Positions 34,256 through 45,471 of a stretch of 64,000 nt of DNA are shown here, piece after piece. Below the pieces are notes generated by a model. The model was not told where the DNA came from, did not search any database, and saw only the letters and a list, made by a program, of their open reading frames with translations. A program made the position numbers and the translations under genes. Source of the stretch: Balaenoptera acutorostrata (lineage: Eukaryota > Chordata > Mammalia > Artiodactyla > Balaenopteridae); contig NC_080081.1 of assembly GCF_949987535.1 (NCBI RefSeq), positions 32,962,428 to 33,026,427 of the forward strand, given 5' to 3'. The stretch's first letter is position 1. Every line of letters starts with the position of its first letter.

Positions 34256-34630
34256 TCTTCTAGTTTAATTGAGATATAATTGACACACAGCACTGTATAA
34301 GTTTGAGGTGTAGCATAATGATTTGACTTATTTATATCACGAAGTGATGATCACAAGAAGTTTAGTGAATATCCATCCTCTCGTATAGATGTAAAATTAA
34401 AGAAACAGAAAAAAAATGTTTTTCCTTGTAACGAGAACTCAAGATTTACTCTTAACAACTTTCATACATAACGTACAGCAGTGTTAATTGTATTTATCCT
34501 GTTGTACATTACATCCCTAGTACTTACTTATAACTGGAAGTTTGTACCTTTTGACTACCTCCATCCAATTCCCACTCCCCCAACTCCCATCTGTAGTGTC
34601 TTTTGTATTTAATATACGTTCTTTTCTAGT
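34256..34630 (-). mobile_element. Old L1 3' UTR fragment
   Basis: TTTAATTGAGATATAATTGACACACAGCACTGTATAAGTTTGAGGTGTA is the antisense 3' end of an older L1 subfamily. ACTTATAACTGGAAGTTTGTACCTTTTGACTACC and CCCACTCCCCCAACTCCC follow in order. Confidence 0.85.
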
Positions 34631-35413
34631 TAAGCCCATTCAAAATAGAAAGAGTTTGATTTTGAATAGATTGCTGATTTAATGTGTGGACATATTTACA
34701 AACCAAGTATAGCCGGTTGTGGAGCGTCTGTGTCAATAGAAGAGAATGGTAGCGTAATGACAGAAGATGAAGGCCTTAAAAGGATCCTGTGTATTTCTCC
34801 TTGAAAAGTGTTTCTGGGTTTACGTTTAATTAGATATGTCTGAATTCTGGGCATTTGAAATACTTCAAACAAAATAATGAAGCTCCAGTTCTGACAAAGG
34901 GGAAGGACCAGCCATCTTCCCCATTCCACTGACTGCACACCTCCTCCCAGCCCCTCAAACTATACAGGAAGCTGCCTGTAGGTGCATCATGTGCATTAGC
35001 CTGAGAAAAAGCAAACGAGAAAGTGGCCATGGACAACTGACCTGCAGACAATTACAACTTGATTGTCTACTTCGATGCATATAAAAAAGAATTACACACA
35101 CACCACAACAAGAGCATTCTCTTCTTCAGAGGCAAAGTCCTCCTCCGACCTTGTCTTTTGCACTCTGGGAGTGGAAGATCAAGACAAATGTAACCTCTAC
35201 TATGACTTTCTCCTACCTTAGTTATTCTAACTTAAGCTCTCTTGCTGATATTCACCTGAAGAGCAACAGAATATTAAAGTGACAGGTCTGTGATATTTAT
35301 GCTTCATTTTGATTTTCCTTAATCCTAAAGGAGGCTACTACAGAATTTTAGAACCCAATAGCTCTGTGAAGATATTGAGTACAAATCTAGTCACTGTGTC
35401 CATTAGTGCAAAG
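34631..35413. other. No gene or assignable repeat seen
   Basis: AT-rich and unremarkable. The antisense frames 34696-34938 and 34830-35051 overlap each other and have no motif. Confidence 0.45.
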
Positions 35414-35655
35414 CAGCGTTTCTCAAGCCCTTTCATGCAGAATACTGGTTCTAAGAGATGTTAACAGATCCACCATGAAGTCAAGTATTTCTAACCAAGT
35501 AAGTTTGGAAGCTTTGCCTTCTGGATGACCTTCTTGAAATTTCTTGATGAACTCATAACAAAGGCTCATGAAAGTACTATTATAAAGAAAATTCTTCTTT
35601 GTTGAACCCATGGTTTTCCAAACTTCTTTGACATTAAAAATTTTGAGAAACACCT
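35414..35655. mobile_element. hAT-like MITE with inverted ends
   Basis: The left end CAGCGTTTCTCAA and right end TTGAGAAACACC form terminal inverted repeats sharing GTTTCTCAA, as in small Charlie/hAT elements. The 240-bp size fits. The interior is not matched to a named family. Confidence 0.55.
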
Positions 35656-37059
35656 ACAAGCATCTTGTAGAACGAAAGTCAACAAAACATATGTTTGGAA
35701 AATACTATTGTTTAAAGAACAACAGGAGTGGAGCAACTAATAGGTGTATGTAAAGGAACAAAACCCATACAAAAAACAGAATGTTTTAATAATACGTTAG
35801 TATTTTGTGGTGAAAAAAACTTCTTACAAGTCACTAGAAGAGTGCATCTATGAGCAAGTCATATTATGGTTATAGTTTTAAATGAAAATGGAATATACAA
35901 ATGTATCTTCATATACTTTATTGGTTGCCCATTTACTCTTTTCTTAGAATGATAATATGATAACAATAGTTTTCCTTTTTAAAATATTATTTGGATTTAC
36001 CATATTGAGTATAAACTGCACTTTAAAAATTCAGAAATTACAATGCTGCGTTTCATTTCTGAAGCTGTGAATTTCATACCAGGCAAAGTTTTTTTCTTCA
36101 TTTATTTTCATTCTGTGACCTATTAAAATAGTTGAGATTGCAAAAAAAAAAGCACTTTTCTTCCAGATTCTCATGATTGAAATATAGGTGTTTCATGAGC
36201 ATATTTTCCTAAAATCTTTTGGAGTTTGAAATTTTCACAGGCTTTCCACCACAGAATCATGCTTACTTCATTTAGCATACACATGCTTCAGTATCAGTAG
36301 GTCATTTGCAGCTCTTATCAGGAGGAACAAAGGGGCTACACACTTGAAACACAATGCCCTGGTCACCATGACAAAATGTTGGATCTGTGCTTACCTTTAT
36401 CCTGAGCATGGAAACTTGCCTGTCCAGGATGAGCCCTTCTCACCTGCCTCATTCCTGGTTTATTACACACGTGGGGAGAGAACTCTGCTTCCCTTTCCTC
36501 TGCTGTGTATTCTTGGTCCCTAGTCCTGGCCGGGGCTCCTCTGATCCTGTTTATCCTTCAGAGACCCATCCCTGGGCTCCAGCATTCACTGTCAGCCCTT
36601 CTCATACGAGTCCTCTTACAGATGGCCCTAGTCAGCTCATTCATCTCCAGCCAGAGCTTCCTTCTCACGCTTCTTGCAACTACAGTGTCTAGAATCACAA
36701 GTCCAGCAGTAAACTAATAATATTATCAGGGGTCAATTTTAAAGAAGCATTGACTTTTAAAAGGTGATGGATAAACTAAACAACGGGGGCTAGAGTCTAA
36801 GGCGGGGGTAGGGTACCTAGTCTTATCTGTCAACTCCTCTAATCTTTCTGAGAATCACTGATGCATCATCGATGTATATTTTAATTTGTCTTTCCTTAGC
36901 AACCATCTCTTATTTGGCATCTGCCCACCATGACACATTTTACCTGGAGATTTTGGTAAAAATACCCGACGGAAGAGGACTCAACTCAATTTCCCCTTTC
37001 TCATTTCTCTTTCTTACTACTTCTATCAGGGCTTCTTCCTGGCCATGGGGTTCAAATGC
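35656..37059. other. No gene or assignable repeat seen
   Basis: Includes a moderately GC-rich patch 36390-36690 with overlapping frames (36387-36692, 36505-36717) in two registers of the same strand. Neither shows a domain or splice context. Confidence 0.45.
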
Positions 37060-37200
37060 TTTGCCTAGTCTAGTGGCATTCAAAGTTGGTCTGGGAAACC
37101 CTGGGGGCGGGGGGGAACCAAGACTCTTTCAGGGAGTCCATGAGGTCAAAACTATTTTCATCATATTAAGATGATAGTTATTAGCTGACTTTTCTCTCAC
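37060..37200 (+). mobile_element. Probable hAT-Charlie fragment
   Basis: TTTCAGGGAGTCCATGAGGTCAAAACTATTTTCATCATATTAAGATG is a recurrent DNA-transposon block. A G-run (37103-37115) precedes it. Family and edges are uncertain. Confidence 0.45.
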
Positions 37201-37279
37201 ATGCTTTTTATGAGTGCACACATTTCTATCAATAGAAATCTCTGATAGTAAGAACCAGTTGTCCGGGTTCAATTAATGG

Positions 37280-37500
37280 AAGTTGCCAGACAATGTGCTA
37301 CATAATTTCATATATACAAGTATTTAATTGTTACTGCAACACTAGGAGACAGATACTATGTCAGCTCTGCCAATAAGTACACTGAGATTCAGAGAAGTGA
37401 ATTTATACATCTGTGGCCTGCACAGCCCTATGCTCCCCATAGCCAGAATTTGAACCTAGATTTTTCTCCAGTGGTTTGACCTCTACAACTTTACGGTAAC
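37280..37500 (-). mobile_element. MIR SINE
   Basis: ACAATGTGCTACATAATTTCATATA, CTGAGATTCAGAGAAGTGAATTTATACATC and AGCCAGAATTTGAACCTAGATTT follow antisense MIR/CORE-SINE order. Confidence 0.75.
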
Positions 37501-40095
37501 ATTTGCCTGAATAATTCCATTATTTCCCTTTTAAGAAAGGGCTAGCACCTATACAAACAACTTTCTCTTTAGATTGTGTGATAATGAGGTTTGAGTCTTT
37601 CCAGGTAGGGAATTGAATGTGATGCTCTATTTGAACTGTCTGTAGATGCAATAATTTTCTACTAATTTGTATGTGAGCCATCAATTAGAATACTATCTTC
37701 TTTTGAGCAGAAAGATTTTGTTTTTCAGAAAGTCAGAATCTCCAAGACTGACTGCTCTCAAAAATATGAGTTCTACGCTGTGATGCTGGTTATCTGACGT
37801 GATATGCACAAGTGCAGGATGTCTCTGGATGAGCTTTGTTTTACGTGGTCTTTGACATTTTAAGAAAGATTGGCAGGACTGTCATTTCCTATTACACTTG
37901 TAAATGCAACCAGAAGACACTGAACAATGAGCCACCCAAAAAATAAATAAAATTTCAGAAGTGCTGTCTGAGCATCTCAGTAAGATCAAAGAGGCCAGTG
38001 GTATTTTTGCTGGGCTTGTGTTTTATGATATCAGAGTATTTCTGACTTATTGATCATTCTCTGGACCTGCCAATCAGCCAATATGGGTCAGATGTTGCTA
38101 AGACCAAAAAAATAAAAAAATAAAAAGTAGCTACTGATTACACGGCACCAACCAATTGATAAAATCCGTTTCATCTGCTCAGTTGCCAGGCTGCCATTGA
38201 CGTTACAGTTGTTGTGTATTAGCTTGTTCATTAGCCCTTTAATTAGTCTTTTTTCTGCCTGTGTAATTAGTCTCTTTTTATGGTCGTGATGAGGGCAAAT
38301 GTTCTTTGCCCCTTGCTTCTGCTGACAGTAAAATCTGCTGTATAGATGTTTTTAGTCAGGCATTATACCTGTCTCCCATGACATGGTTCCCTTTAACAAG
38401 AAACGTGTAGAAAAGGCTTTCGACCATATAAAAATGGCTAACTTGAAAATCTCTTTTCTAAAAATGTGAAAACTGACTCTGACTCCATTTGAATAACTCA
38501 CTGTATGGCCTTCGTAAGAAAGTTCACTGGGGCCCATTGTTTGGGATATTATTGACTTAACATTCATTAAAAGACTCATAAAAACGTACTTCCTGCATGT
38601 TCAGGGCATAATGTTTAAGCTGTAAATATGGCAATATGGGTGTAAATATTGGCTTAAAACTCTTCTTTGAGTCATTTATTTCCTTTATCTTATTGTCTCA
38701 AAATCGGCATTCTCTTCTGTTTAGCCTGGCCCTTTCCCAGTCTCCAAATGTGCTTTCTGAATTCCCAGTGGCAGTTTTGTTGGGATTCTTCCCGAAAGAG
38801 TCAGGGGGCACTGAACTAGGATAATTTTTGTTCTCACTCTGTTCCAGACACTCCGTAGCGGCTGAACATGAAGACGGCACTCCACTGGGATGACCTTTGA
38901 TTCTTGGCAGAGGACAGAGATTTCACTGAGGGAATTCACTCTGCTTGAGGAGTCTCGAGTGTTTGTTGAGATCTCTGTGGAAACAAACACTCAGAGGGGC
39001 TTTGTGGAACAGTCCAGAAATAATTGAGGAGGCCAGGAGACTCCTACCCCCCTCCACAAAAAATGTCAGGTTACACTTTCTTTTCAGGACTCCCTAATTG
39101 ATGCCCTTGTATAAATAACTGCTATTTCCCAGCACTTTCTCTTTTCCCTTTTACTGAGAAAGATACAAAAGTCAACCGAATCAAGACATAAATTCATTTT
39201 TACAGCTGAATAAGCTTTGTCCTTGGTTGTTTTAAAATTGAAATAAATGGGAAAATATTTGTTAGAGAATAATAAACACACCCAGGTATTTGCTGCTCTT
39301 CTCGGGCTGGGCTGAGATTGAAGAGGCTCGGTGAGACCACCTGTGTTTCTTGGTGCAAGCCCAGCAGAGCTTCAGAATTTGTATAGTTGGATTCAATCCA
39401 GCGACCTGGCTACATTCTTGGATCTCTTACTCAACATGAGGCATCAAGATCACTGGAAACTTTAACAAAAACATCAACAACTAGAAGAGCCAGTTAGCCT
39501 ATGGTTTGACCCCCAGCCTGCACACCCTCCCATCAATCTATCTCTAATCTTCTGGGAAATTAGTTCAACCTTCAAGGCAGGAGAAGGGGCAACCTGAGGG
39601 TACAGCTGCTCCATCTCCCATAGGAGATGAAGAATCTCCAATCACCCCAAAGCACACATCTAGATGGTTGCTTTTCCATCTGCTTTCCACTTGGCTGAAT
39701 GGATGCCTCCATAATAACTCTAAAAGCATCAAAGGAAAAGCAGCACACTCTGTGGCATTCCATGATGGAATCCAATAAAAGAAACATAACTCAAAATCGT
39801 TTCAGAAGCAATGAATAAATTGCTACTTAGAAGCAGTTCCTCAAGGAAGCTTGCTCTTCTGCCCAATAATGTAAAACCATCCTGAGAACAGTAGCTGGGG
39901 AGAAAGGAAAAAGATAATAAATCTTATTTTCCACTTGTCCTTCTGGTATATTTCAAAATAATTTGGATACTTTCTGAAGTAGCTGTTTTGGATGTTTTTA
40001 TTCACGTTCCCAAAGGTCTACTTAGTTTAACTACCTTTATCTAAAAAAGATGGTAAAATGGCCGTATTAACTTTAATAGTAGGAAGAGTGGGCTA
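37501..40095. other. Repeat-poor stretch, no gene seen
   Basis: No recognisable repeat of size and no supported exon. 38130-38340 is a candidate conserved noncoding element with paired TAATTAGTCT motifs. Frames at 38636-38824 and 39084-39281 are chance-level. Confidence 0.5.
38239..38273. promoter_or_regulatory. Paired homeodomain-type TAATTAGTCT motifs
   Basis: TAATTAGTCT occurs twice in the same orientation at 38240-38249 and 38264-38273 (24-bp spacing). The TAATTA core is the classic homeodomain site. Function is inferred; the sites sit in a repeat-free block. Confidence 0.4.
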
Positions 40096-40097
40096 TG

Positions 40098-40229
40098 GAT
40101 AGAGTTAGGATCACTGCTGAGTCAGCCAGCCTCGGTCTCAGGACCCAGTCTTCCAGTACCCACTGGTGTGACCTTGGACAGGTAAGTTAACCCCTTTCAG
40201 CCTCGAAGTCCTCACAAAGTTTCTCACAC
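40098..40229 (+). mobile_element. MIR SINE, split by a younger SINE
   Basis: GGTGTGACCTTGGACAGGTAAGTTAACCCCTTTCAGCCTC is the MIR core in sense. The expected AAAATG-AAAGATAGGATAA follow-on straddles the CHR SINE (40246-40551) and continues after 40552. Confidence 0.8.
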
Positions 40230-40245
40230 AAAATGAAAAGATAGG

Positions 40246-40551
40246 GGGCTTCCCTGGTGGCGCAGTGGTTGAGAATCTGCCTGCCAATGCAGGGGACACG
40301 GGTTCGAGCCCTGGTCTGGGAAGATCTCACATGCCGCGGAGCAACTAGGCCTGTGAGCCACAATTACTGAGCCTGCGCGTCTGGAGCCTGTGCTCCGCAA
40401 CAAGAGAGGCCGCGACAATGAGAGGCCCACGCGCCGCGATGAAGAGTGGCCCCCGCTTGCTGCAACTAGAGAAAGCCCTCGCACAGAAACGAAGACTCAA
40501 CACAGCCATAAATAAATAAATAAACAAACAAACAAACAAACCCCCCCCCAA
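40246..40551 (+). mobile_element. CHR-type SINE with 16-bp target duplication
   Basis: Full-length SINE with Pol III A and B boxes and an AAAT/AAAC tail ending in a C-run. Perfect direct repeats AAAATGAAAAGATAGG at 40230-40245 and 40552-40567. It landed in the MIR at 40098. The minus-strand frame 40224-40484 is a SINE artefact. Confidence 0.96.
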
Positions 40552-40751
40552 AAAATGAAAAGATAGGATAAAGATTCTAGTTTCCCACAGTGTGTTTCAT
40601 GAATACACTGAGTTAGTAGGTATTATGTGAAGAAAGATTTTTACTTTTATTTATGTTTTAGAAATGCTGTATTAAACAAAGTTAAATGGAGTTTTGTGAC
40701 GGGATGGACCACATCTTTTAATATACTAATTACTGTCATAAATCGGAGGGT

Positions 40752-41090
40752 GGGACTTCCCTGGTGGTGCAGTGGGTAAGAATCTGCCTGCCAATTCAGG
40801 GGTCCCGGGTTCGAGCCCTGGTCTGGGAAGATCACACATGCCATGGAGCAACTAAGCCTGTGCGCCACAACTACTGAGCCTGCGTGCCACAACTACTGAA
40901 GCCTGTGCACCTAGAGTCCGTGCTCCACAACAAGAGAAGCCACCAAATTGAGAAGCCTGTACGCCGTAGCGAAGAGTAGCCCCCGCTTGCCACAACTAGA
41001 GAAAGTCTGCGTGCAGCAACGAAGACCCAACTCAGCCAATAAATAAATAAATAAATAAATGTTCCTTTAAATAAATAAATAAATAAATAA
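40752..41090 (+). mobile_element. CHR-type SINE, older variant
   Basis: Begins GGGACTTCCCTGGTGGTGCAG. It differs from the other copies by an internal near-repeat of CTGAGCCTGCG...CCACAACTACTG (40866-40905), CGTAGCGAAGAG instead of CGCGATGAAGAG, and a doubled AAAT tail split by GTTCCTTT. Flanking repeats ATAAATCGGAGGG (40738-40750) and ATAAATTGGAGGG (41091-41103) differ at one site. Confidence 0.93.
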
Positions 41091-41103
41091 ATAAATTGGA
41101 GGG

Positions 41104-42090
41104 AAGATTATGATATGTAGCAATATCTAAACTTATTTGACTACGGGGCTCTTATTCATAAAACATTATTAGAATAGTATAATCTAAGGTGGTCTCCAAC
41201 TCTAAAGTTCCATTTTTCAATCTGAAGTAGCTAATTGCAAATTGGCATGTATACAAAGGTCATCATCACAACCAAGATTACTCATCGTTGAATGATGTAC
41301 TTCACAGGTGGACGTGTGGGAACACGGAACAGAGCAGGCAAATATAAAGTCCTACCTCAGTGGGAGGGTTTTCCTATTCTCCACCTCATCTCCTCACTCT
41401 TGTGGGGCTGATCTCTCTGCACACATGGCCTTGGTCAGGGAGATAAACCTCCAGACTTATCATAATGTAAACTGGTATTACTCATGGCACCCTATTATCC
41501 TCCTTACTTTCTCTACAGGGCAAGCAGTTGACAAGGTCTATTTCTCTACTCAACATTATACCCACCACACATATGTCATTTCTCTTCCAGAAAATAAAAT
41601 AAATTTTATCTGCAAATATTTTAAAGCAATAACCTCAATTACAGTCTTATACTTTAACTAGAATGGTTTCCTCAATCGAATATTCATGTATGACTGACCC
41701 ATGCTCTATGTTGAATTTTATTAGTTTCTTTCTCTTTATTGTGATTATAACTTAGCGTCACAGGTTAGGAAAGCAAAAATGATAATAAATGTGAGTAATT
41801 AAATTATCTTTCTAGTGACAATTTTGTTAGTGTGTTTTCATATCTCCGTTGTCTTCTTTTCCCAGATTGTAAAAAGTATAAAAGCGATCTGTGATTATTT
41901 TATGTGTATGATAAAGAATATTAGGTTAATTAAAATTTTAACTAGATTAATATTTTAATTATAAATTTAAACATAAAGTTATAAAATTAAATGATAAGCA
42001 TGTTTCCCTGTCAACAATTATTCCTCTACTTCACTTTAATGATTAAATCCATGTTTGGTTATGCTAAAACTTATTTAACGCATGGTGGCC
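41104..42090. other. No gene or assignable repeat seen
   Basis: AT-rich sequence. The frame 41308-41661 (117 codons) has no recognisable motif. Confidence 0.45.
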
Positions 42091-42091
42091 A

Positions 42092-42463
42092 TGAAAATGC
42101 TCCTCTCAAATCTCCTGCTGCATGGAGTGTAATTGACTGATGGCTTCAGCTGCTGCTCTCTGAATCTACCAATAAATCTGAACAAATGTCACATTTCCCA
42201 TGAGCATTCCTGAGAGACACAGTACTTCTTTGATAGGCAACTTTGGCTAGAGGACTCTCTATCAAGCTTGCCAAAACTGTTCAACTGAGCTACTAAGACC
42301 CACCCCGACTTCCTTCCTTCCCTCTCTCTTTCACAAGGGTGAGTCCTGCATTGCGGCCTGATGGTTCTTCCTCCTCATTTTCCCTCACTGGCATTTACCC
42401 TAATAAATCTCTTGTATCACTAATTTTACCTTGGCTTCTGGCTTTTAGAAGATCAGAGCTAAC
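42092..42463 (+). mobile_element. LTR-like element (probable ERVL class)
   Basis: The 3' end CCTAATAAATCTCTTGTATCACTAATTTTACCTTGGCTTCTGGCTTTTAGAAGATCAGAGCTAACA has the poly(A) signal and terminal layout of old ERVL-type LTRs. The upstream part is compatible but diverged. No viral coding sequence is seen. Confidence 0.45.
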
Positions 42464-42474
42464 ATGAACCAATT

Positions 42475-42720
42475 CCCTATTTTTGGACATTGAGTTTATT
42501 TCAAGGTTTTTGAATCCATTTTTAATAAATAGCATTGCAATGAAATTTCTTGTAAGATCTGATAAATGGCCATTATTAATTAATTCTGTAGGATATAATC
42601 TTAGAGGTGTAATTGTGGGTGGCACAGAAAGTAAAATTTTTAGGACTTTTGAAAATATACTTGAAAAATTGCCCTCCAGAAGTTAGTCCAATTTACATAA
42701 CCAAAGCCAATTACTTTTTT
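42475..42720 (-). mobile_element. Old L1 fragment (antisense)
   Basis: TTTTAATAAATAGCATTGCAATGAAATTTC, TAGGATATAATCTTAGAGGTGTAATTGTGGGT and AAAAATTGCCCTCCAGAAGTTAGTCCAATTTACATAACC match the antisense older L1 ORF2 3' region. Confidence 0.75.
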
Positions 42721-44098
42721 CCTTTGGGTTGTTTATACTTTTTCTTGGTGACCTGTAAGTGAGTTTTGCATATTAAAGGCAATAAACTTAGTGAAATAAA
42801 TTTAAATGTTAACAGTTATTGACATAAATAGTTCCAAGTTAAATAACCACATTAAGTGAATTCCACCTACTGTAATAAAACTTAAACCTCACCCCACATT
42901 CATGGGTACACACACAAATTCACAATATGTGGAAAATATTGTACATGGCATTATTAAATTGAGCAAAGCAAAGATTTGTCTTCCGGAAGAATTTCTATGG
43001 AGCCAATAATATTAAGAATTGCTGGTAAATCATCTTGGTGAGCAGCTAACAGAATCTGGCAGAGATAGCAGAGGAATTTTGTGTGGGCATGTGCATTAGT
43101 TTACTTTCCAAAATAATCCCATCTGGATGCATGAGAAATGTTCTATCTGTTTCAGCTCATTAGGAGACAAGGTTCAAGCAAACACGCTCATTGATTTAAC
43201 ATGCTGGATCCACGAGAAATGAGTCACTCCTTGCAATTTTCTTCATCAAGTTTGGGATGGAAGATGACCCACATGCATTTTCTGAGTTGCCCATCAGTTT
43301 ATAGCTTAGAAAACCATATTTTATTGGCTGTCTCTAAATTGGGCACCCAAAGCAATTTGACACTTGTGGAGTGGGAGAGAATGAATGGTCTCAAGCTTAA
43401 CTCTTATTTTAATTGATTCTTTAACCATTGGGGTCAAAGAGACATGACTAATTTTAAGTAAAATAGTCCTGTACAAAGGCATCTCATAGAACCCTTAGTT
43501 TATTATACTGAATCTCAACATAGAAATAGGCTTTAAAAATGTGGTTTAAGTATGTAGTTTAGAAGCTGTACCATTTTTCCCATGTAAACAATGTTTATTT
43601 CCTGTTCATTTCTATAGACCACTACTGACCAAATCTTGGATTCCCAAGTGAATAATAAAAATCTTACTAAGCCCTTAATGGACTGTACAGGAGCTGTGAG
43701 GAGTTACAAAAAAGACACGATTCCCCACCCTTAGGGTTTCCCTGGCTAGTAAAAACAGAAATGAAAATGCCTGAAAACCATTTAGGTCCATTTAAAAGCT
43801 CCAAAGTATCAACTTACTTTTACGGGGCAGTAATAGAGAAAGGGAGCTTAACATTTGCATTACTGACTTGAGCAAAACAAAAGAAATGAAACCGTGGGCC
43901 TATTAGAAGGACCAGTGAAAGATGCGGCCCTTCAGAATATTACATCTTCATTTTCTTGGAAAATGCTTGCTATTTTAATTTTTCAGCATATCTCTTGAAA
44001 CAATAATCTATGATGATTATTGTGTTAGTATTTTTAAAACAGATCACTCCATTTGACTCTGACTTCTATACCTTAACAATAAATAGGAAAGTATGTGG
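42721..44098. other. No gene or assignable repeat seen
   Basis: Repeat-poor. The frame 43201-43416 has no motif. 43000-43200 is non-repetitive and could be examined for conservation. Confidence 0.45.
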
Positions 44099-44139
44099 TT
44101 GTGTGTGAGTGTGTGCGTGTGTGTGTGTGTGTGTGTGTG
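44099..44139. repeat. (GT)n microsatellite, interrupted
   Basis: About 20 GT units with GA and GC interruptions. Confidence 0.96.
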
Positions 44140-44214
44140 ATCATTTTAATTCTGTGGTGTATACTGTAGTTAGAATTCTTTTCAGCACTGGGATAATGAC
44201 ACTAATGGCTTTAT

Positions 44215-44237
44215 TTTATTTTTTATTTATTTATTTT

Positions 44238-44276
<39 letters not shown>

Positions 44277-44572
44277 TTTTTGGCTGTGTTGGGTCTTCAT
44301 TGCTGCACACGGACTTTCTCCAGTCGTGTCGAGCGGGGGCTCCTCTTCGTTGCGGTGTGTGGGCTTCTTTCTCATTGCGGTGGCTTCTCCTGTTGCGGAG
44401 CACGGGCTCTAGGTGTGCAGGCTTCAGGAGTCGCAGGACGGGGGCTCAGCAGTTGTGGTGCATGGACTTAGTTGCTCCGCAGCATGTGGGCTCTTCCCGG
44501 ACCAGGGATCAAACCCATGTCCCCTGCACTGGCAGGCGGATTCTTAACCACTGCGCCACCAGGGAACGTCCC
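44215..44572 (-). mobile_element. CHR-type SINE with long TTTA tail
   Basis: Antisense SINE, older variant (CGAAGAG/GCAGCAACGAAG-type body). The tail is an expanded TTTA tract (44240-44280). The 5' end shows GGGACGTTCCCTGG instead of GGGCTTCCCTGG in sense. Target duplication not clear. Plus-strand frames 44280-44599 are SINE artefacts. Confidence 0.92.
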
Positions 44573-44975
44573 TTAGCAACTTTTAAATCAATTGTATGAA
44601 ATAAATCCGTAAGCAAAACCACCCGAAATAGCGTGAATAATGTAAAAGTTTATATTTTTATATAATCAACAAAACCACTTATACTGAAATTTTTTTAGGA
44701 CCAAGTGATTTAAAATAATGTTTTCTCTATTTAAATTACAATGACAGAAATGCGTCTGTTTTTATCAAAGCCAAAGAAGTTGACTAACTGAGGACAAATG
44801 CAGGGCCCCAGCTGCCTGTTTGACAATTTTAATTGTCCCTCAAATTTGGATTGAATGAATTACTGTTCTCTTTCTGTCCTAAACTGTTAAATTGTTATTT
44901 TCAGCATGCAAAGTTAAAGACTGTCATATGTGTTCCAAAAATGAGTACATCTCAGAAGAAGGAAGAGTTCCTGCG

Positions 44976-45471
44976 TGTTATGGCTGAGTACTGGCCACCC
45001 AAAGATGCCCATGTCCTAATCCCCGGAGCTGTGAGTGTGTTATATGACATGTCAAAGGGGAATGAAACTTGCAGATGAAGTTAAAGTTGCTAATCTGTTG
45101 ACCTTAAAATAATGAAACCATCCTGGATTGTCTGGGTGGGTCCAATGTAATCACAAGGGTCCTTAAATGGGGAAAAGGGAAGCGAAAGAGTCAGATCCAA
45201 AGAGAGGTCATCCTGAGAAAGACTCGATTGGCCATTGTTGGCTTTGATGATTGAAGGGGCCCATGAGCCAAAGAATGTGATTAGCTGAGAAAGGCAAAAA
45301 AATCGATCCTCCTCTAGGACTTCACGAAAAGAAAGCAGCCAAACCCACACTTTGATTTCAGTCCAGTGAAAGCCCTATCAAACATCTGACCTCCAGAACC
45401 GTGAGATAATAAATTTGTATTGTTTTAAGCCACTAAATTTGAAGTCATTTGTTACAGGAAGATAATATACT
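44976..45471 (+). mobile_element. MLT1 (ERVL-MaLR) solo LTR
   Basis: From TGTTATGGCTGAGTACTGG through CCCAAAGATGCCCATGTCCTAATCCCC, AATCACAAGGGTCCTTAAA, GACCTCCAGAACCGTGAGATAATAAATTTGTATTGTTTTAAGCCAC to TAATATACTA. A near complete LTR in sense with the AATAAA signal at 45407-45412. The preceding TTATTTTCAG looks like a splice acceptor, but nothing downstream supports an exon. Confidence 0.9.

Noticed and set aside
36387..36717. Two overlapping 70-101 codon frames in a GC-richer patch
   Set aside because: Same strand, two registers, no domain or splice context.
41036..41096. Regular short repeats as a CRISPR-like array
   Set aside because: AAAT units are the SINE tail, with no spacers; the genome is mammalian.
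44910..45078. Possible exon: TTATTTTCAG acceptor followed by an open frame
   Set aside because: Most of the frame is the MLT1 LTR (from 44976) and there is no donor or homologous protein.
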